A stretch of 64,000 nucleotides of DNA from Truepera sp. bin119 (GCA_002239005.1 MPNL01000008.1:27951-91950); one strand, 5' to 3'. Shown: positions 19,011 through 28,691, counted from the stretch's first letter. Numbers and translations are program-made. The notes: generated by a model from the sequence alone, not told the origin.

Positions 19011-20144
19011 ATGCACGTCGAAACCCCCACAGACGCCGCCGCGCTGGGCAGGAACCTCTCAGCCCGTATCGGCGCCCGAGCTGCAGAGGCCGACGCCCGC
19101 GGTTCGCTGCCCGACGAGGATGTCCTCGACCTGGTAGCAGCAGGTTACCCAGGCCTCTCCGCTCCACGCGATCTGGGCGGCCAAGGGGCCTCCCTGGCTG
19201 CCTGCGTAGCGGCGAACCTCGAACTCGCCAAGGGCAGCCCCTCCACCGCCCTAGTCGCCGCCATGACGGTACACGTGGTCGGCTACCAGCGGGAGGTGCG
19301 CACCTGGCCCGCCGACATCTTCGATCGGCTCTCGCGCGCAGCCGCCGAGGGCCAACTGCTCAACTCTGCCGCCAGCGAACCCAAGTTGGGCAGCCCGTCA
19401 CGGGGAGGCCTACCCCAGACGCAGGCCGTCCTTAGGGGCGATCAGGTCGTGGTCTCTGGACACAAAACCTGGGTGACAGGCGGGCACCACCTCAGCCACC
19501 TGCTGGTCCGGGCGACCATGGACGACGAGAGGGTGGACATCTGGGTGCCAGCCCACACGGACGGGGTGCGCTGGGAGACGACCTGGGGCGACAGCCTTGC
19601 GCTGCGAGCCAGCGACAGCAACGACCTCTTCCTCGAGGGAGTTGCGGTACCGGCGGATCATCTCCTCTCCGGAAAGGCGGCGCAAAATCCGGTTCCGAAC
19701 ATCTGGTTTCCCCTGCTGACGGCGGCCACCTATCTAGGCCCAGCGCTCGCCGCTCGCGACGAGGCTGTGCGCTACGCCCTCGAGCGAACCCCCACCGCCC
19801 TCGGCAAGCCCATCGCTACCCTGCCCAAGATCCAGCGCCAGGTCGGCGAGATCGACGTCGCCCTCATCGCAGCCAGGACCGTCCTGCTCGATACGGCAGG
19901 GCGCTGGGACGGCGATCCCAAACAGGCGACCGCCTTCCTTCCGCTCGCGGCCGCCGCCAAACACCTCGCGGTCGAGACAGCGCTTGAGGTGACCGACCAA
20001 GCGCTGCGTCTGGTGGGGGCCGCCGCTATGGGTCGGCAGCTACCCTTAGAACGTCACTTCCGCGACGTTCGCGCCGGGCTGATGCACCCACCCTCGGGGG
20101 ATGCCGCGCTGGAGATGGTAGGTCGAGGAGCACTTGGGCTTTGA
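19011..20144 (+). CDS. Acyl-CoA dehydrogenase-like flavoprotein
   Basis: A 377-aa protein with the acyl-CoA dehydrogenase fold: an all-alpha N-terminal domain (DVLDLVAAGYPGLSAPRDLGG, about 44-64), a beta domain (SGHKTWVTGG, about 149-158, and LFLEGVAVPADHLL, about 204-217) and a C-terminal helical bundle ending RHFRDVRAGLMHPPSGDAAL. The C-terminal DVRAGLMHPP is also seen in DszC-like flavin monooxygenases, so it may be an ACAD-family oxygenase rather than a dehydrogenase. No electron-transfer flavoprotein or CoA ligase is nearby to decide. Confidence 0.78.
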   Translation: MHVETPTDAAALGRNLSARIGARAAEADARGSLPDEDVLDLVAAGYPGLSAPRDLGGQGASLAACVAANLELAKGSPSTALVAAMTVHVVGYQREVRTWPADIFDRLSRAAAEGQLLNSAASEPKLGSPSRGGLPQTQAVLRGDQVVVSGHKTWVTGGHHLSHLLVRATMDDERVDIWVPAHTDGVRWETTWGDSLALRASDSNDLFLEGVAVPADHLLSGKAAQNPVPNIWFPLLTAATYLGPALAARDEAVRYALERTPTALGKPIATLPKIQRQVGEIDVALIAARTVLLDTAGRWDGDPKQATAFLPLAAAAKHLAVETALEVTDQALRLVGAAAMGRQLPLERHFRDVRAGLMHPPSGDAALEMVGRGALGL

Positions 20145-20510
20145 ACTGTATCTAGGCAAGGACCCAGCCTCAGCTACCAGCCACTAGAACCGAGAAGCTC
20201 CCCACCACTACCAGGGTGAAGACTGTCGACCGAACCAGGGGGTCCCACCGAGTTGGCGCAACTGAGAACTCGACCCAGAAGAGATGTGGAAGAACGAGTC
20301 GGGGGGCGTACCGGGAACAACTACGACTTCGATATTCCTGGGTCGACAGTCGGCTACTCCACCTTGATCTGGAGTGTCAGGAGGAACTCGAGCAGGGCCG
20401 ACATGTGCGCTACGTTCGAACGATGTAATACCGGAGTGCGCGGAACAGTACGAGGGCTTCCGCACTTTCCCTCAGGAGGTTACGAAACCGCTGCTAGGCA
20501 CCCTTGACCT
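20145..20510. other. Intergenic, no gene recognised
   Basis: About 365 bp with overlapping short frames in several phases and no convincing protein; start of a lower-quality accessory patch that runs to about 23.6 kb. Confidence 0.45.
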
Positions 20511-20516
20511 TATAAT
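20511..20516 (+). promoter_or_regulatory. Possible -10 box (TATAAT)
   Basis: Exact TATAAT 17 nt before the ATG at 20534. No good -35 box lies 17 bp upstream. If used, the leader would be only about 10 nt. Confidence 0.25.
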
Positions 20517-20533
20517 GATTAGGAAATCGAGTT

Positions 20534-20794
20534 ATGTACGTACGCTGGCGCCATGTTCAGGACTTTCTACTCGGCGGGTTTGCTACCTACGGAGCACTCT
20601 GGCTGGCTGTCGAGTCAATCAGCGCTTTCTTCGTATCTCTGAAGCCGGGGGGATTGGCCGGATATAGTGCTCTCTTGTCCTTGGCTGCCATTGGGGGACT
20701 TTTGCGTGCTTGGCCGAAAAAATGGGTTGAGTTCCCAATTCCGGCATCGGACTCGCCGTTCGAAATCCGGTTCAGTAACATTTTCGGGTCGTAA
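20534..20794 (+). pseudogene. Truncated N-terminus of a membrane-anchored protein
   Basis: An 86-aa frame with two hydrophobic segments (about 11-33 and 42-58) followed by a KKWVEFPIPASDSPFEIRF segment and then an abrupt stop. The hydrophobic anchor followed by a short beta-strand start resembles the N-terminus of macro-like (DUF6430) or similar membrane-tethered proteins, but that match is weak. The frame ends one base before the left end of repeat element B (20796), so an element insertion probably cut the gene. No downstream continuation was found. Confidence 0.4.
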
Positions 20795-20795
20795 C

Positions 20796-21245
20796 GTGAG
20801 ATTATCTCTGCCCCCCCAAGGGGGGAGGCCCGTCCTGGTGCATCCTGCACCAGGTGAGAAATAGAAACAGACCTCCAATAGCAAGTCTAGCCTGCGTCAA
20901 TCATGAGTGCCCCAGCTACGGCCAAGCGGGCCAAGGCAACCTCAAGCAAGGACGGGTTCGCTGGACCCGTAAGGTCTACGGACCAGACCAGATCCGTTAC
21001 TTACGCTGCCGAACTTGCCAGAGCGAGTTCAGCGAACGTAAGAACACCCCATAAGGACGGACAAGACCCATAGAGTCTGTCCTTGGGGCTTCGTTGGACC
21101 CGTAGAGTCCGTCTTTGACCGTTTTCGCTTCGGGTGTGGAACAGCAAGATCAGCGAGAGCAAAGCCATCACTATTGCTGATCCAGCGAATCCGTCCTTGA
21201 GTCTATGAGAGACGTTCCCCAGCGATGGCTGCAGGGCTGATCCAG
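20796..21245. mobile_element. Transposon remnant, long copy of repeat (element B)
   Basis: Shares its left end (20796-20814), a 77-bp block (21124-21200) and a 19-bp block (21227-21245) with element A at 2885-3132, and encloses a zinc-ribbon ORF typical of transposase N-termini. A perfect hairpin lies just inside the left end (CCTGGTGCA 20834-20842 / TGCACCAGG 20846-20854) and another after the ORF (AAGGACGGAC 21053-21062 / GTCTGTCCTT 21075-21084). The catalytic half of a transposase is absent, so the element is defective. Confidence 0.6.
20854..21054 (+). pseudogene. Transposase N-terminal zinc-ribbon fragment
   Basis: A 66-aa frame (GTG start) with paired cysteines C14/C19 and C52/C55 in the arrangement CVNHECPSYGQ ... 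LRCRTCQSEFSERKNTP. A zinc ribbon ending in FSxRKNT is the usual start of IS-type transposases with an HTH and a DDE domain downstream. Here the frame stops just after RKNTP and no HTH or DDE part follows, so it is a fragment. A 19-mer inside it (about 20947-20965) recurs as the inverted-repeat motif of elements A and B. Confidence 0.55.
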
Positions 21246-21363
21246 GCATGAGGCCTGTGGGATTGTCATCGAAACTGCCCCGGAGAGCTGGGCATACACA
21301 AACCGATGTACCACCCCAAAGGTCGCTTCCGTCCAAGTCCCTAGGGGACGCAGGTGCTCATCC

Positions 21364-21603
21364 TCACGGCCTTTCCCCGAATTCCGAACGGGACACGCCG
21401 GATTGGCGGATGATCGACATCAGCGTGCCGGTCCGCAGCTCTCGGTGATCCGGCACCGGAACGGTAATCGTGCCGTCGGCATCGGTCTTCTGCATCGCGA
21501 TGTGGCTGCCGCGCCGCCTGACCTCGACGAAACCGTTGGCGGCGAGGATGCGGCAGACCTCGCGGCCGGACAAGACGCGAAGTCTAGCCAATTGCGACCT
21601 CAA
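21364..21603 (-). CDS. hicA: HicA-family toxin (mRNA interferase)
   Basis: A 79-aa HicA toxin, a dsRBD-like ribonuclease. The first part, LSGREVCRILAANGFVEVRRRG, leads to the catalytic histidine in RRGSHIAMQK (His about 34), followed by TITVPVPDHRELRTGTLMSI, the standard HicA C-terminal half (VPxHxELxxGTLxxIxRQxG). It overlaps the end of the antitoxin gene by 20 nt and follows it, the hicBA order. Degrades mRNA when free of HicB. Confidence 0.88.
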   Translation of the reverse strand: MRSQLARLRVLSGREVCRILAANGFVEVRRRGSHIAMQKTDADGTITVPVPDHRELRTGTLMSIIRQSGVSRSEFGERP

Positions 21604-21805
21604 TCTGGGTCACATAGACTTCGCCGCGCAGGCGTCGGTCGACTTCGTCGGCGGGCGCGGTCTCGAAAAACAGGGTGAGGGCTTCGGCAAGGTTGTCGCG
21701 CGCCTCGACGACAGTCTCGCCCTGGCTCGCGATATCCACCTCAGGGCAGAGTGCCACATAGCCATCGCCGTCACGTTCGACGATCGCGGTCAAGCGTCTG
21801 TTCAT
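21584..21805 (-). CDS. hicB: HicB-family antitoxin
   Basis: A 73-aa HicB antitoxin with the partial RNase H-like fold: LTAIVERDGDGYVALCPEVD, then ASQGETVVEARDNLAEALTLFFE. It is short and has no C-terminal DNA-binding (HTH/RHH) domain, so any autoregulation would need another factor. First gene of the pair; ATG at 21805. Confidence 0.88.
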   Translation of the reverse strand: MNRRLTAIVERDGDGYVALCPEVDIASQGETVVEARDNLAEALTLFFETAPADEVDRRLRGEVYVTQIEVAIG

Positions 21806-22048
21806 ACTACGTCTCCCGTTCCAAGACTGTCTGGCCCCGGCATTCCGGTGGCCTCATGCGATGAATCGTCCGTAAAGACTCTTACCAGTAATGTCCCGGC
21901 TTCTCCTGTACAAAGTCACGACCCGAACTTAGGCTGATCTAGTAGGTCACGAAATAAATTGACGCGCCTGTCTCTCCGACTCGTTGGATCTGTGCCACCA
22001 TATACCAGTTCTGCTTCCGGAATTCCAGCGGACAGGTCCCCACTTGCT

Positions 22049-22332
22049 TTAGCCTTCAAGCGGTATGCTTTGGGTCAACTGTTCCGCCACTGGTCTTACG
22101 CCATCGAACCATTCCCGGAAGTAAGCACGCTCGTCCGGGCGGTAATACTCCATGAACGCTGGTCGTCCGATATCAGGTCATATTGGCGACAAGCGAGGCT
22201 CCTCCGAAACTCCGTCGCTGAGAACAGCACCTCCGGCTGCCGCGCCGAGAAGGTCAGCCCCCTCTCGCCCTGCCCGTTGCGGTAGAACAACTCCCGCCTG
22301 CTATGGGAGGTGCGGAGAACAAGCCAATTCAC
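22049..22332 (-). pseudogene. Possible decayed coding sequence
   Basis: Two overlapping minus-strand frames look protein-like in succession: 22332-22096 (RREL FYRNGQGERGLTFSARQ...) and a 34-aa frame 22153-22049 beginning MEYYRPDERAYFREWFDG. The second takes over where the first loses character, as after a frameshift. Not recognised as a family. The rest of 21806-22599 holds nothing else I can name. Confidence 0.25.
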
Positions 22333-22599
22333 ATATAGAACAATAACAGCCGTTATCCTAACGTTAGCACTGTGATGTCGATGGCAGGATGGGGATTCAG
22401 ATGAACGACTCCTTCCGGGGCGCTGGCGTCACTGGGACGCGGGGTGAGAAAAATCGTATGGATCGCTGGAACAAAGCCTTGACATCCGATGTGTTTCTGA
22501 CGCGCTTATCAGCGTCTAGCTATAGCCTAGCCCATTTGCCGCGCCCGACGGGCCGCGGCGCTCCAACACTCCCGACCGGCCGCACCGTGCGGTCGGACC

Positions 22600-22764
22600 A
22601 TGGCGACGCCGTGGCCCCGAATCCTCCTGGGCGCTCCGGACTCCTCGGTCACGACGCTGAAGCGCGACGAACTGATCTACGAGGGGCGCGGCAAAGAGAT
22701 AGAGAAGCTGGTCATGGCCGTCCGGGAATTGCAGAACTCGCTTCAGGAAGGCGGGTCGGAATGA
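22600..22764 (+). CDS. Small hypothetical protein
   Basis: A 54-aa frame with a helical, charged C-terminal half (RDELIYEGRGKEIEKLVMAV, RELQNSLQEGGSE) that could be a short coiled coil. Its stop overlaps an ATG (ATGA at 22761) opening a second short frame to 22892. Not recognised; it may be a fragment of a decayed operon. Confidence 0.3.
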   Translation: MATPWPRILLGAPDSSVTTLKRDELIYEGRGKEIEKLVMAVRELQNSLQEGGSE

Positions 22765-23647
22765 ATGCGGTCCCCGCCGACCTGTCGCGAACCGCAGCGC
22801 AACGGCAAGCGTTGACAACCCGTCTGACCCACTCGCCCCCCGCTCGCATCGAATCCGGGACTGCGGCTTTCCCGCATGCTCCGCGATACTGATCTCGAAA
22901 CGTTTGTCGAGCTCGTTCGACGTGCCGAGCGCGACGCCGCGAGGCCGCCCTGGTCGACTCGGTTCGCTACATGATGCACGTTTCCTGGTTCGACCTCAGG
23001 CAATTGCTGTACGCCCTCCACCGGAGATACTCAGTCACTAGCGGTGTGTCGATCTTGAGCCATCTCACGTTCAGTACCCGCGACTTCTGGACCGAAGTCG
23101 CATTCGCCGACCGGAAAGGGCTCACCAAGCGAAAGTGGCGCCCGCCTTCCGGCCGACAGCACGATTCCTGATTGGCTCTTCACTCAACTCTCCAACCACT
23201 ATGCTGAGGCCGAATCGGACCGCGACCTCCCAGAATCGCGGCAGACGTCATGCAGCGCTGATCACGCCGCCCGCGAAGCGCCCACCACCAAGGAGGTATT
23301 GGTGTTGGTTCCGCGGGCTTTGGGAACGGGGATCAAGCACTTCGGTATTACCCACGGGTACCGTCGGGAGAGACGACCGGATCTCAAGCAGTACAACCGG
23401 ACTCTTCGGATCCCGGTGGACCTTATGGTCAGCAGTGACTAAGGCGGCCTCGCCTTCTTCGACGCTGCCCGTGGCAACGAGAGGGATAAGGACCGCTCTA
23501 CCGGGCTCATCCGGCGCTATCAGGAACTCGTGAATGTCGAGGCGCCGGACTGATGACACCCTGATACTTGGCACGCCCATTCCATATAGGATTGCGTCCA
23601 GCCACTCAATCCTCTCGAGGTTCTCAGATAGGCTTGGCCTCGCTAAC
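22765..23647. other. Degraded region with conflicting short frames
   Basis: Plus-strand frames 22971-23171 (66 aa) and 23164-23553 are protein-like in places; the latter reads ...ALGTGIKHFGITHGYRRERR...IPVDLMVSSD, then an in-frame TAA (23440-23442), then GGLAFFDAARGNERDKDRST to a stop at 23551-23553, as in a nonsense-mutated gene. The opposite strand also has a 110-aa frame at 23248-23580. I cannot tell which, if either, is or was real, and recognise neither. Confidence 0.3.
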
Positions 23648-24610
23648 TTACAGCCTCTGAAGCTTCACCCTGATTACCTCGTGTCCTACACCCTTCTCCA
23701 GAATCAGCCTCGCCCGTTCCCGGGTCGGCAATATGTTCTCGCGCAAGTTGATTAGGTTGATCCCGCGCCACAGTTCGCGCGCCTGGCTGCGGGCCCCCTC
23801 ATCGGAGAGACTGCCGAAGCGGCGGAAGTACGAGGCGCTGTCCTGGAACACGGTGTCGCGGAGGGTGAGGAAGCGCTCGACATACCAGCGCTCGAGCTCC
23901 ACCTCATCTGCGTCCAGGTAGATGGAGAAGTCGATAAAGTCCGAGATGAAGGTGGTGGGCACCCGGCCCGGCACTCCGTCGCCGGTCTGGAGGATGTTGA
24001 GACCCTCCAGAATGACGATGTCGGGCCGGCGCACGGTCCGGGTCCGGCTGGGCACGATGTCATAGGAGAGGTGGGAGTAGACGGGTGCGGTCACCTCCTC
24101 CTCACCAGCCTTTAAGTCGAGGACGAACCGCAGCAGCTTCCGCTGATCGTAGCTCTCGGGGAAGCCCTTGCGATTCATCAGCGAGCGGGTCTCGAGGGTC
24201 CGGTTGGGAAAGAGGAAGCCGTCGGTGGTGATAAGTTCTACCCGCGGGTGGTTCGGCCAGCGGGCCAGCAACTCGCGCAGCACCCTGGCGGTGGTGCTCT
24301 TGCCCGCCGCCACGCTGCCAGCGATGCCGATGACGTAGGGCACCACCTTCGAAGCGGGCTTGCCGAGGAAGGTGTCGGTGGCATGATGCAGGTCCTGGGT
24401 GGCGGCCACGTAGAGGTTCAGGAGCCGCGAGAGCGGGAGATAGATCGCCTCGACCTCGGCCAGCGAGACCTTGTCGTTGAGGCTGCGGAGCGCCTCGAGA
24501 TCGGCCTCGGTAAGGGTCAGAGGGGTCGCGGCCCGCAGGCGCTGCCACTCCGCCCTATCGAAGAGCAGGTAGCGGGAGGGTTCGGACCTACCGACCCGGG
24601 CCATCATCAC
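23648..24610 (-). CDS. coaA: Type I pantothenate kinase
   Basis: A 320-aa P-loop kinase phosphorylating pantothenate, the first step of CoA synthesis. Walker A is [17 protein letters not shown] (about 94-110), then the family markers [44 protein letters not shown] and [10 protein letters not shown], and the C-terminal [18 protein letters not shown] segment. Length matches CoaA (about 316). Its ATG (one of three consecutive ATGs at 24610) overlaps the ALDH stop, making it the last gene of the deoC operon. Confidence 0.94.
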   Translation of the reverse strand: MMMARVGRSEPSRYLLFDRAEWQRLRAATPLTLTEADLEALRSLNDKVSLAEVEAIYLPLSRLLNLYVAATQDLHHATDTFLGKPASKVVPYVIGIAGSVAAGKSTTARVLRELLARWPNHPRVELITTDGFLFPNRTLETRSLMNRKGFPESYDQRKLLRFVLDLKAGEEEVTAPVYSHLSYDIVPSRTRTVRRPDIVILEGLNILQTGDGVPGRVPTTFISDFIDFSIYLDADEVELERWYVERFLTLRDTVFQDSASYFRRFGSLSDEGARSQARELWRGINLINLRENILPTRERARLILEKGVGHEVIRVKLQRL

Positions 24611-27003
24611 TCTCCGTACGGCACCCAGACATTCTTCACCTGGGTAGCACGGCGCAGGTACTCGTGCCCCTGCCCCTGCTCAGCGTCGAACCAGTCGCGC
24701 CGCTTCCCACCGTTGACCCAGGTGGCCTTGAGGTTACCGGTCGACTCGCGTTCGACCGCCGCGCTGCCCGCTGCCGAGCCGACGTACCAGAGAGTGGCAA
24801 CCCCGTCGTGCCGGGCCAGCACCGTGGCCAATTCGTCGCGGTCGCCGGTGAGAATGTTGATGACTCCCCCCGGCAGGTCGCTGGTATCCAGCACCTGGTA
24901 GAGGTCGGTGGCGGCGAACGGCCAGCGGGGTGAGGGGACTGCCACCACCCGATTGCCCAGCGCCACCAGCGGAATCACCAGCGAGACGAACGCGAGCAGC
25001 GGTGCCTCATCCGGGCAGGCCACCGCAGCAACCCCCCACGGTTCGGGGATCGCCAGGGTGACGTTGCGGATCGGGGTCGCGTGCACCTGCCCGTCGTACT
25101 TGTCGGCGAGGGCGGCGTAGTGGAAGAGGCGTTCGACAGCGGCCGCGAACTCCCGACCAGCCTGCTGCTTCCCGGCCCCTGAGAGAGCCGAGAGGCACCG
25201 CTCGAACTCGGTCTCCCGGGCAACCAAATTCTCAGCCAGGTAGTAGAGGACCTGGGCTCGGTTGTGGGCAGTGGTCCGGCTCCAACCGGAGGCCTTGGCG
25301 GCGGCCTCGACGGCGTTGCGAACATCCTTGCGGTTGCCCAGTGCGGCCTCCCCAAGGTGACCGCCGTCTGCGCCGAGTACCGGATAGCTGTAGCCACCGT
25401 CGGGCCGCAGCTGCCTGCCGCCGATATACAGCTTGGGGGTGCGGTCGACCCCCGCAGCCCCGTCCGAACCGGCAACCCCTGGGCCGGGCGGTGCGACCGA
25501 GGCCAGCTCCCCACCATCGTAGCTGGGGAGGCTCTTCTCCCAAAGCGGCTCGAGGTATTCGAACATACCCTCGAGGCCACCTTCGCGACCGAAGCCGCTC
25601 TCGCGGTAGCCGCCGAACCCGGAGGCGGCGTCGAATAGATTGGTCGAATTGACCCACACCACGCCGGCCTTGAGCTTGAGAGCGACATCCAGGGCCAGGT
25701 TCACACTCTCCGTCCAGACGCTGGCGGCCAGCCCATAGCGGGTATGGTTGGCCAGCGCCACCGCCTCGTCAGGGGTGCGGAAGCTCAGCGCCACGATGAC
25801 AGGGCCAAAGATCTCCACCTGAGCGATGGTCGACGAGGGGGACAGGTCGGTGAAGAGGGTAGGCGGGTAGAAGTATCCTTCCTCCGGGACCGCCCACGAG
25901 GGTTGGTGACAGGTCGCGCCCTCGGAGATCCCCTGCTCGACCAGGCTGCGGATCTTCTCGAGCTGCACGGGCGCCACGATGGCGCCTAAATCGACGGCCT
26001 TGTCCAGCGGCGGCCCCACCCGAAGCACCTCCATACGGGCCCGGACCCGGTCCATCATTGCCTCGTAAACGCTCTCCTGGACCAGGAGCCTGCTCCCGGC
26101 GCAGCAGACCTGCCCCTGATTGAACCAGATCGCGTCGACCACCCCCTCGACCGCACCGTCGAGGTCGGCGTCGTCGAAGACCACGAAGGGGGATTTCCCG
26201 CCCAGCTCGAGGCTGAGCCTCTTGCCGCTACCGGCGCTGGCCCTGCGAATCAGCCGCCCGACCTCGGTCGAGCCGGTGAAGGCCAACTTGTCTACGCCGG
26301 GGTGCTCCACCAGGAGCGCTCCCGTCTCCCCGTCCCCGGTGACGATATTCACCACCCCGGGGGGCAGACCCACCTCGAGGGTCAGCTCAGCAAAGAGCAG
26401 GGCCGTGAGCGGCGTGAACTCGGCCGGCTTGAGCACCACGGTGTTGCCCGCTGCCAGGGCCGGAGCGATCTTCCAGGCCAGCATCAGCAGCGGGAAGTTC
26501 CAGGGGATGATCTGCCCACACACGCCCACGGGCCCGTAGCCCTCGAAGCTGCTATCCATGAGCTGCGCCCAGCCGGCGTGGTGGTAGAAGTGGCGGGCCA
26601 CCAGTGGGATGTCGATATCGCGTGTCTCGCGAATCGGCTTACCGTTATCCAGCGATTCGAGCACCGCCAGCAGCCGGCTGTGCTTCTGCACATGACGGGC
26701 GACAGCGTAGAGATAGCGGGCGCGCTGATGTGGCGTCAGCGCAGCCCAATCGGGCTGCGCCTCCCGGGCCGCCCTGACCGCTCGGTCGACATCCCGCTCT
26801 CCCCCCTGGGCCACCCGCGCCAGCGGAGTGCCGTCGGCGGGGTTCACGGTCTCGAACGAGGCGCTGTCGGCGGACTCGACGAAGTGGCCGCCGATGAAGT
26901 GGGCGAAGGCCCGCTGGTGGCGGTCGAGCCAGGCGAGGGCCGGCGCAGGGTCCTCCGGTGCCGGGCCGTACTCCATGCTCTCAAAGAGCTCCCTTACAGT
27001 CAT
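24607..27003 (-). CDS. ALDH16-type double-domain aldehyde dehydrogenase
   Basis: About 798 aa, two aldehyde-dehydrogenase domains in tandem. Domain 1 is complete: PWNFP (about 166-170), FTGSTEVGR, the general-base ELGGKSP, and catalytic cysteine in [12 protein letters not shown] (about 296-307). Domain 2 (about 520-790) keeps the fold ([17 protein letters not shown] ... [15 protein letters not shown] ... [10 protein letters not shown]) but has no catalytic Cys motif. This is the ALDH16 architecture, in which the second domain is a non-catalytic pseudo-domain. ATG 27003 overlaps the GNAT stop (ATGA) and is preferred over TTG 27018. Next to deoC it probably oxidises acetaldehyde or another aldehyde from deoxynucleoside breakdown (inference). 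Confidence 0.9.
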   Translation of the reverse strand: MTVRELFESMEYGPAPEDPAPALAWLDRHQRAFAHFIGGHFVESADSASFETVNPADGTPLARVAQGGERDVDRAVRAAREAQPDWAALTPHQRARYLYAVARHVQKHSRLLAVLESLDNGKPIRETRDIDIPLVARHFYHHAGWAQLMDSSFEGYGPVGVCGQIIPWNFPLLMLAWKIAPALAAGNTVVLKPAEFTPLTALLFAELTLEVGLPPGVVNIVTGDGETGALLVEHPGVDKLAFTGSTEVGRLIRRASAGSGKRLSLELGGKSPFVVFDDADLDGAVEGVVDAIWFNQGQVCCAGSRLLVQESVYEAMMDRVRARMEVLRVGPPLDKAVDLGAIVAPVQLEKIRSLVEQGISEGATCHQPSWAVPEEGYFYPPTLFTDLSPSSTIAQVEIFGPVIVALSFRTPDEAVALANHTRYGLAASVWTESVNLALDVALKLKAGVVWVNSTNLFDAASGFGGYRESGFGREGGLEGMFEYLEPLWEKSLPSYDGGELASVAPPGPGVAGSDGAAGVDRTPKLYIGGRQLRPDGGYSYPVLGADGGHLGEAALGNRKDVRNAVEAAAKASGWSRTTAHNRAQVLYYLAENLVARETEFERCLSALSGAGKQQAGREFAAAVERLFHYAALADKYDGQVHATPIRNVTLAIPEPWGVAAVACPDEAPLLAFVSLVIPLVALGNRVVAVPSPRWPFAATDLYQVLDTSDLPGGVINILTGDRDELATVLARHDGVATLWYVGSAAGSAAVERESTGNLKATWVNGGKRRDWFDAEQGQGHEYLRRATQVKNVWVPYGE

Positions 27004-27533
27004 GCCCCTCCCCGCCAATCCTCCCTGATAAGGCTATAGACCACCCGCTCCTGAGCGCTGCCGGGCTGGGCCAGGACTTCCCCCTCCCGGAAGCCGAGCC
27101 GAGTGGGAACCGCCCTGCTGCGCGCGTTGTCCGGGTGGCAACGGATCTCGACCCGGCGGAGCCCATACTCGCCAAAGAGTAGCTGGCAGGTCGCCGCCAC
27201 CGACCGCACCATGATACCCCGCCCCTCGAAACCGGAGCCGAGCCAGTAGCCGACCTCGGTCGCACCCACGACCCTGTCGAGGTAGTGCAGGCCGATCCCG
27301 CCCGCCAACTCGCCTCCCAACCAGATACCCGCCTGGAAACCGTCGCCCCGGGCAAACTGCTCGAGTCCGCGCTCGATAAAGTCACTCTGGCTCTCCAGAC
27401 TCGCCTCCCAGGCCCACGGCAGCCAGCGGCCGAGGCGTTCGCGATTGGCCAGGACCAAGCGGTAGAGCGGATCGGCGTGGTGGCGCTCCAGCAGGGCAAT
27501 TCGCAGTTCGGTGTCGACGTCGAAGGCGAACAA
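27000..27533 (-). CDS. GNAT acetyltransferase, RimJ/RimL-like
   Basis: About 177 aa of GCN5-related N-acetyltransferase: FDVDTELRIALLERHHADPL at the start, WLPWAWEA, AGIWLGGELAGGIGLH, the core GYWLGSGFEGRGIMVRSVAA (acetyl-CoA binding QxxGxG/A-like loop as GFEGRG) and RCHPDNARSRAVPTRLGFREGE. This is the ribosomal-protein serine acetyltransferase (YdaF/RimL) type. The open frame continues upstream but only as a shadow of deoC; the first plausible start after the deoC stop is TTG 27533. It is coupled to ALDH by a 4-nt overlap. Substrate unknown. Confidence 0.8.
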   Translation of the reverse strand: MFAFDVDTELRIALLERHHADPLYRLVLANRERLGRWLPWAWEASLESQSDFIERGLEQFARGDGFQAGIWLGGELAGGIGLHYLDRVVGATEVGYWLGSGFEGRGIMVRSVAATCQLLFGEYGLRRVEIRCHPDNARSRAVPTRLGFREGEVLAQPGSAQERVVYSLIREDWRGGA

Positions 27534-27537
27534 CGGC

Positions 27538-28527
27538 TCACCCCAGCGGGTGGCGGAAGGCCGCCGAGTAGCGCCCCGTGACGTAGTGCTCGAGCTGCCG
27601 CTCGATGTCGGCGAGCAGGCTCGAAGCGCCGAAGCGGAACAGTTCGGGCTCGAGCCAATCCCGCCCCAACTCCTCCTTGACGAGGACCAGCCAGTCGAGC
27701 GCCTGCTTGGCGCTGCGGATGCCGCCAGCCGGCTTGAAGCCGACTCGAACACCGGTCCGCGCCAGGTAGTCGCGGATGGCCCGGATCATTACCAGACTTA
27801 CCTCCAAAGTGGCGTTGACCGACTCCTTGCCGGTCGAGGTCTTGATGAAGTCGGCACCCGCCTGCATCGCCACAACCGAGGCCTTATAGACGTTGCGGAG
27901 CGTGCCCAGTTCGCCGGTGGCCAAGATCGCCTTGAGGTGCGCGTCCCCGCAGGCCTCCCGGAGAGACCGCAGCTCCCGGTAGAGAGCGGACCAGTCGCCG
28001 GTAAGGACAAACCTGCGGCTGATCACGATGTCGATCTCGCGGGCTCCCGCTTCGACCGAGGCGGAGATCTCGGCCAGTCGCTGCCGATACGGCGAGAGGC
28101 CCGCCGGGAACCCGGCTGAGACCGCCGCGACCGGCACCCCCGACCCGCGGAGCGCCGCCACCGCCGGGGGTACCATCGCGTGGTAGACGCAGACCGCCGC
28201 CGTGGTGAGCCCGGCGTCGGCCATCCTCAGCGCCTTGAGAAGGTCGCTACGGACCGGCTGTCTAGCCTTCGCCGCCAGCCGGCGGACGTTGCCGGCCGTA
28301 TCGTCGCCGGCAAGGGTGGTGAGATCGATCAGGGTGATCGCCCTGAGGAGCCACGCCGCCTGGTGTGCCTTCTTCACGCTCCGGCGGGTGGTGAGGGTGG
28401 TGACGCGCCGCTCTACCGCACTCAGGTTCACCCGGGCGTTCTCGAACCATTCAGGCTCGAACGGGGTACCGGGGTTGCGGGCTTCGGAAGGCACCGGTTC
28501 TACAGAGCGTCGTTCCGCTACGGCCAT
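27538..28527 (-). CDS. deoC: Deoxyribose-phosphate aldolase
   Basis: A 329-aa class I aldolase cleaving 2-deoxyribose 5-phosphate to glyceraldehyde 3-phosphate and acetaldehyde. Visible: ITLIDLTTLAGDDT (about 65-78), VSAGFPAGLSPY, EIDIVISRRFVLTGDW, Schiff-base lysine in DFIKTSTGKESVNATLE (about 228-244), and the second lysine in VGFKPAGGIRSAKQALDW. The N-terminus is longer than in E. coli DeoC (259 aa), as in the eukaryotic/actinobacterial type. First gene of deoC-GNAT-ALDH16-coaA. Confidence 0.92.
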   Translation of the reverse strand: MAVAERRSVEPVPSEARNPGTPFEPEWFENARVNLSAVERRVTTLTTRRSVKKAHQAAWLLRAITLIDLTTLAGDDTAGNVRRLAAKARQPVRSDLLKALRMADAGLTTAAVCVYHAMVPPAVAALRGSGVPVAAVSAGFPAGLSPYRQRLAEISASVEAGAREIDIVISRRFVLTGDWSALYRELRSLREACGDAHLKAILATGELGTLRNVYKASVVAMQAGADFIKTSTGKESVNATLEVSLVMIRAIRDYLARTGVRVGFKPAGGIRSAKQALDWLVLVKEELGRDWLEPELFRFGASSLLADIERQLEHYVTGRYSAAFRHPLG

Positions 28528-28691
28528 GATTCAGCCTGCCCTTCGTGATGGCAACTCCTTTCCCAGTCTACATGCCCGCGTCCGAACCAGACCGACCGGC
28601 ACCCTCCGCTAGTGGGCGCGCTATGATGGCGCCCGGTTGCAGTCTCGCCGCGAACGAGCGCCGAGGCGCGCGGACCCGGCAAGGAGGTCCT

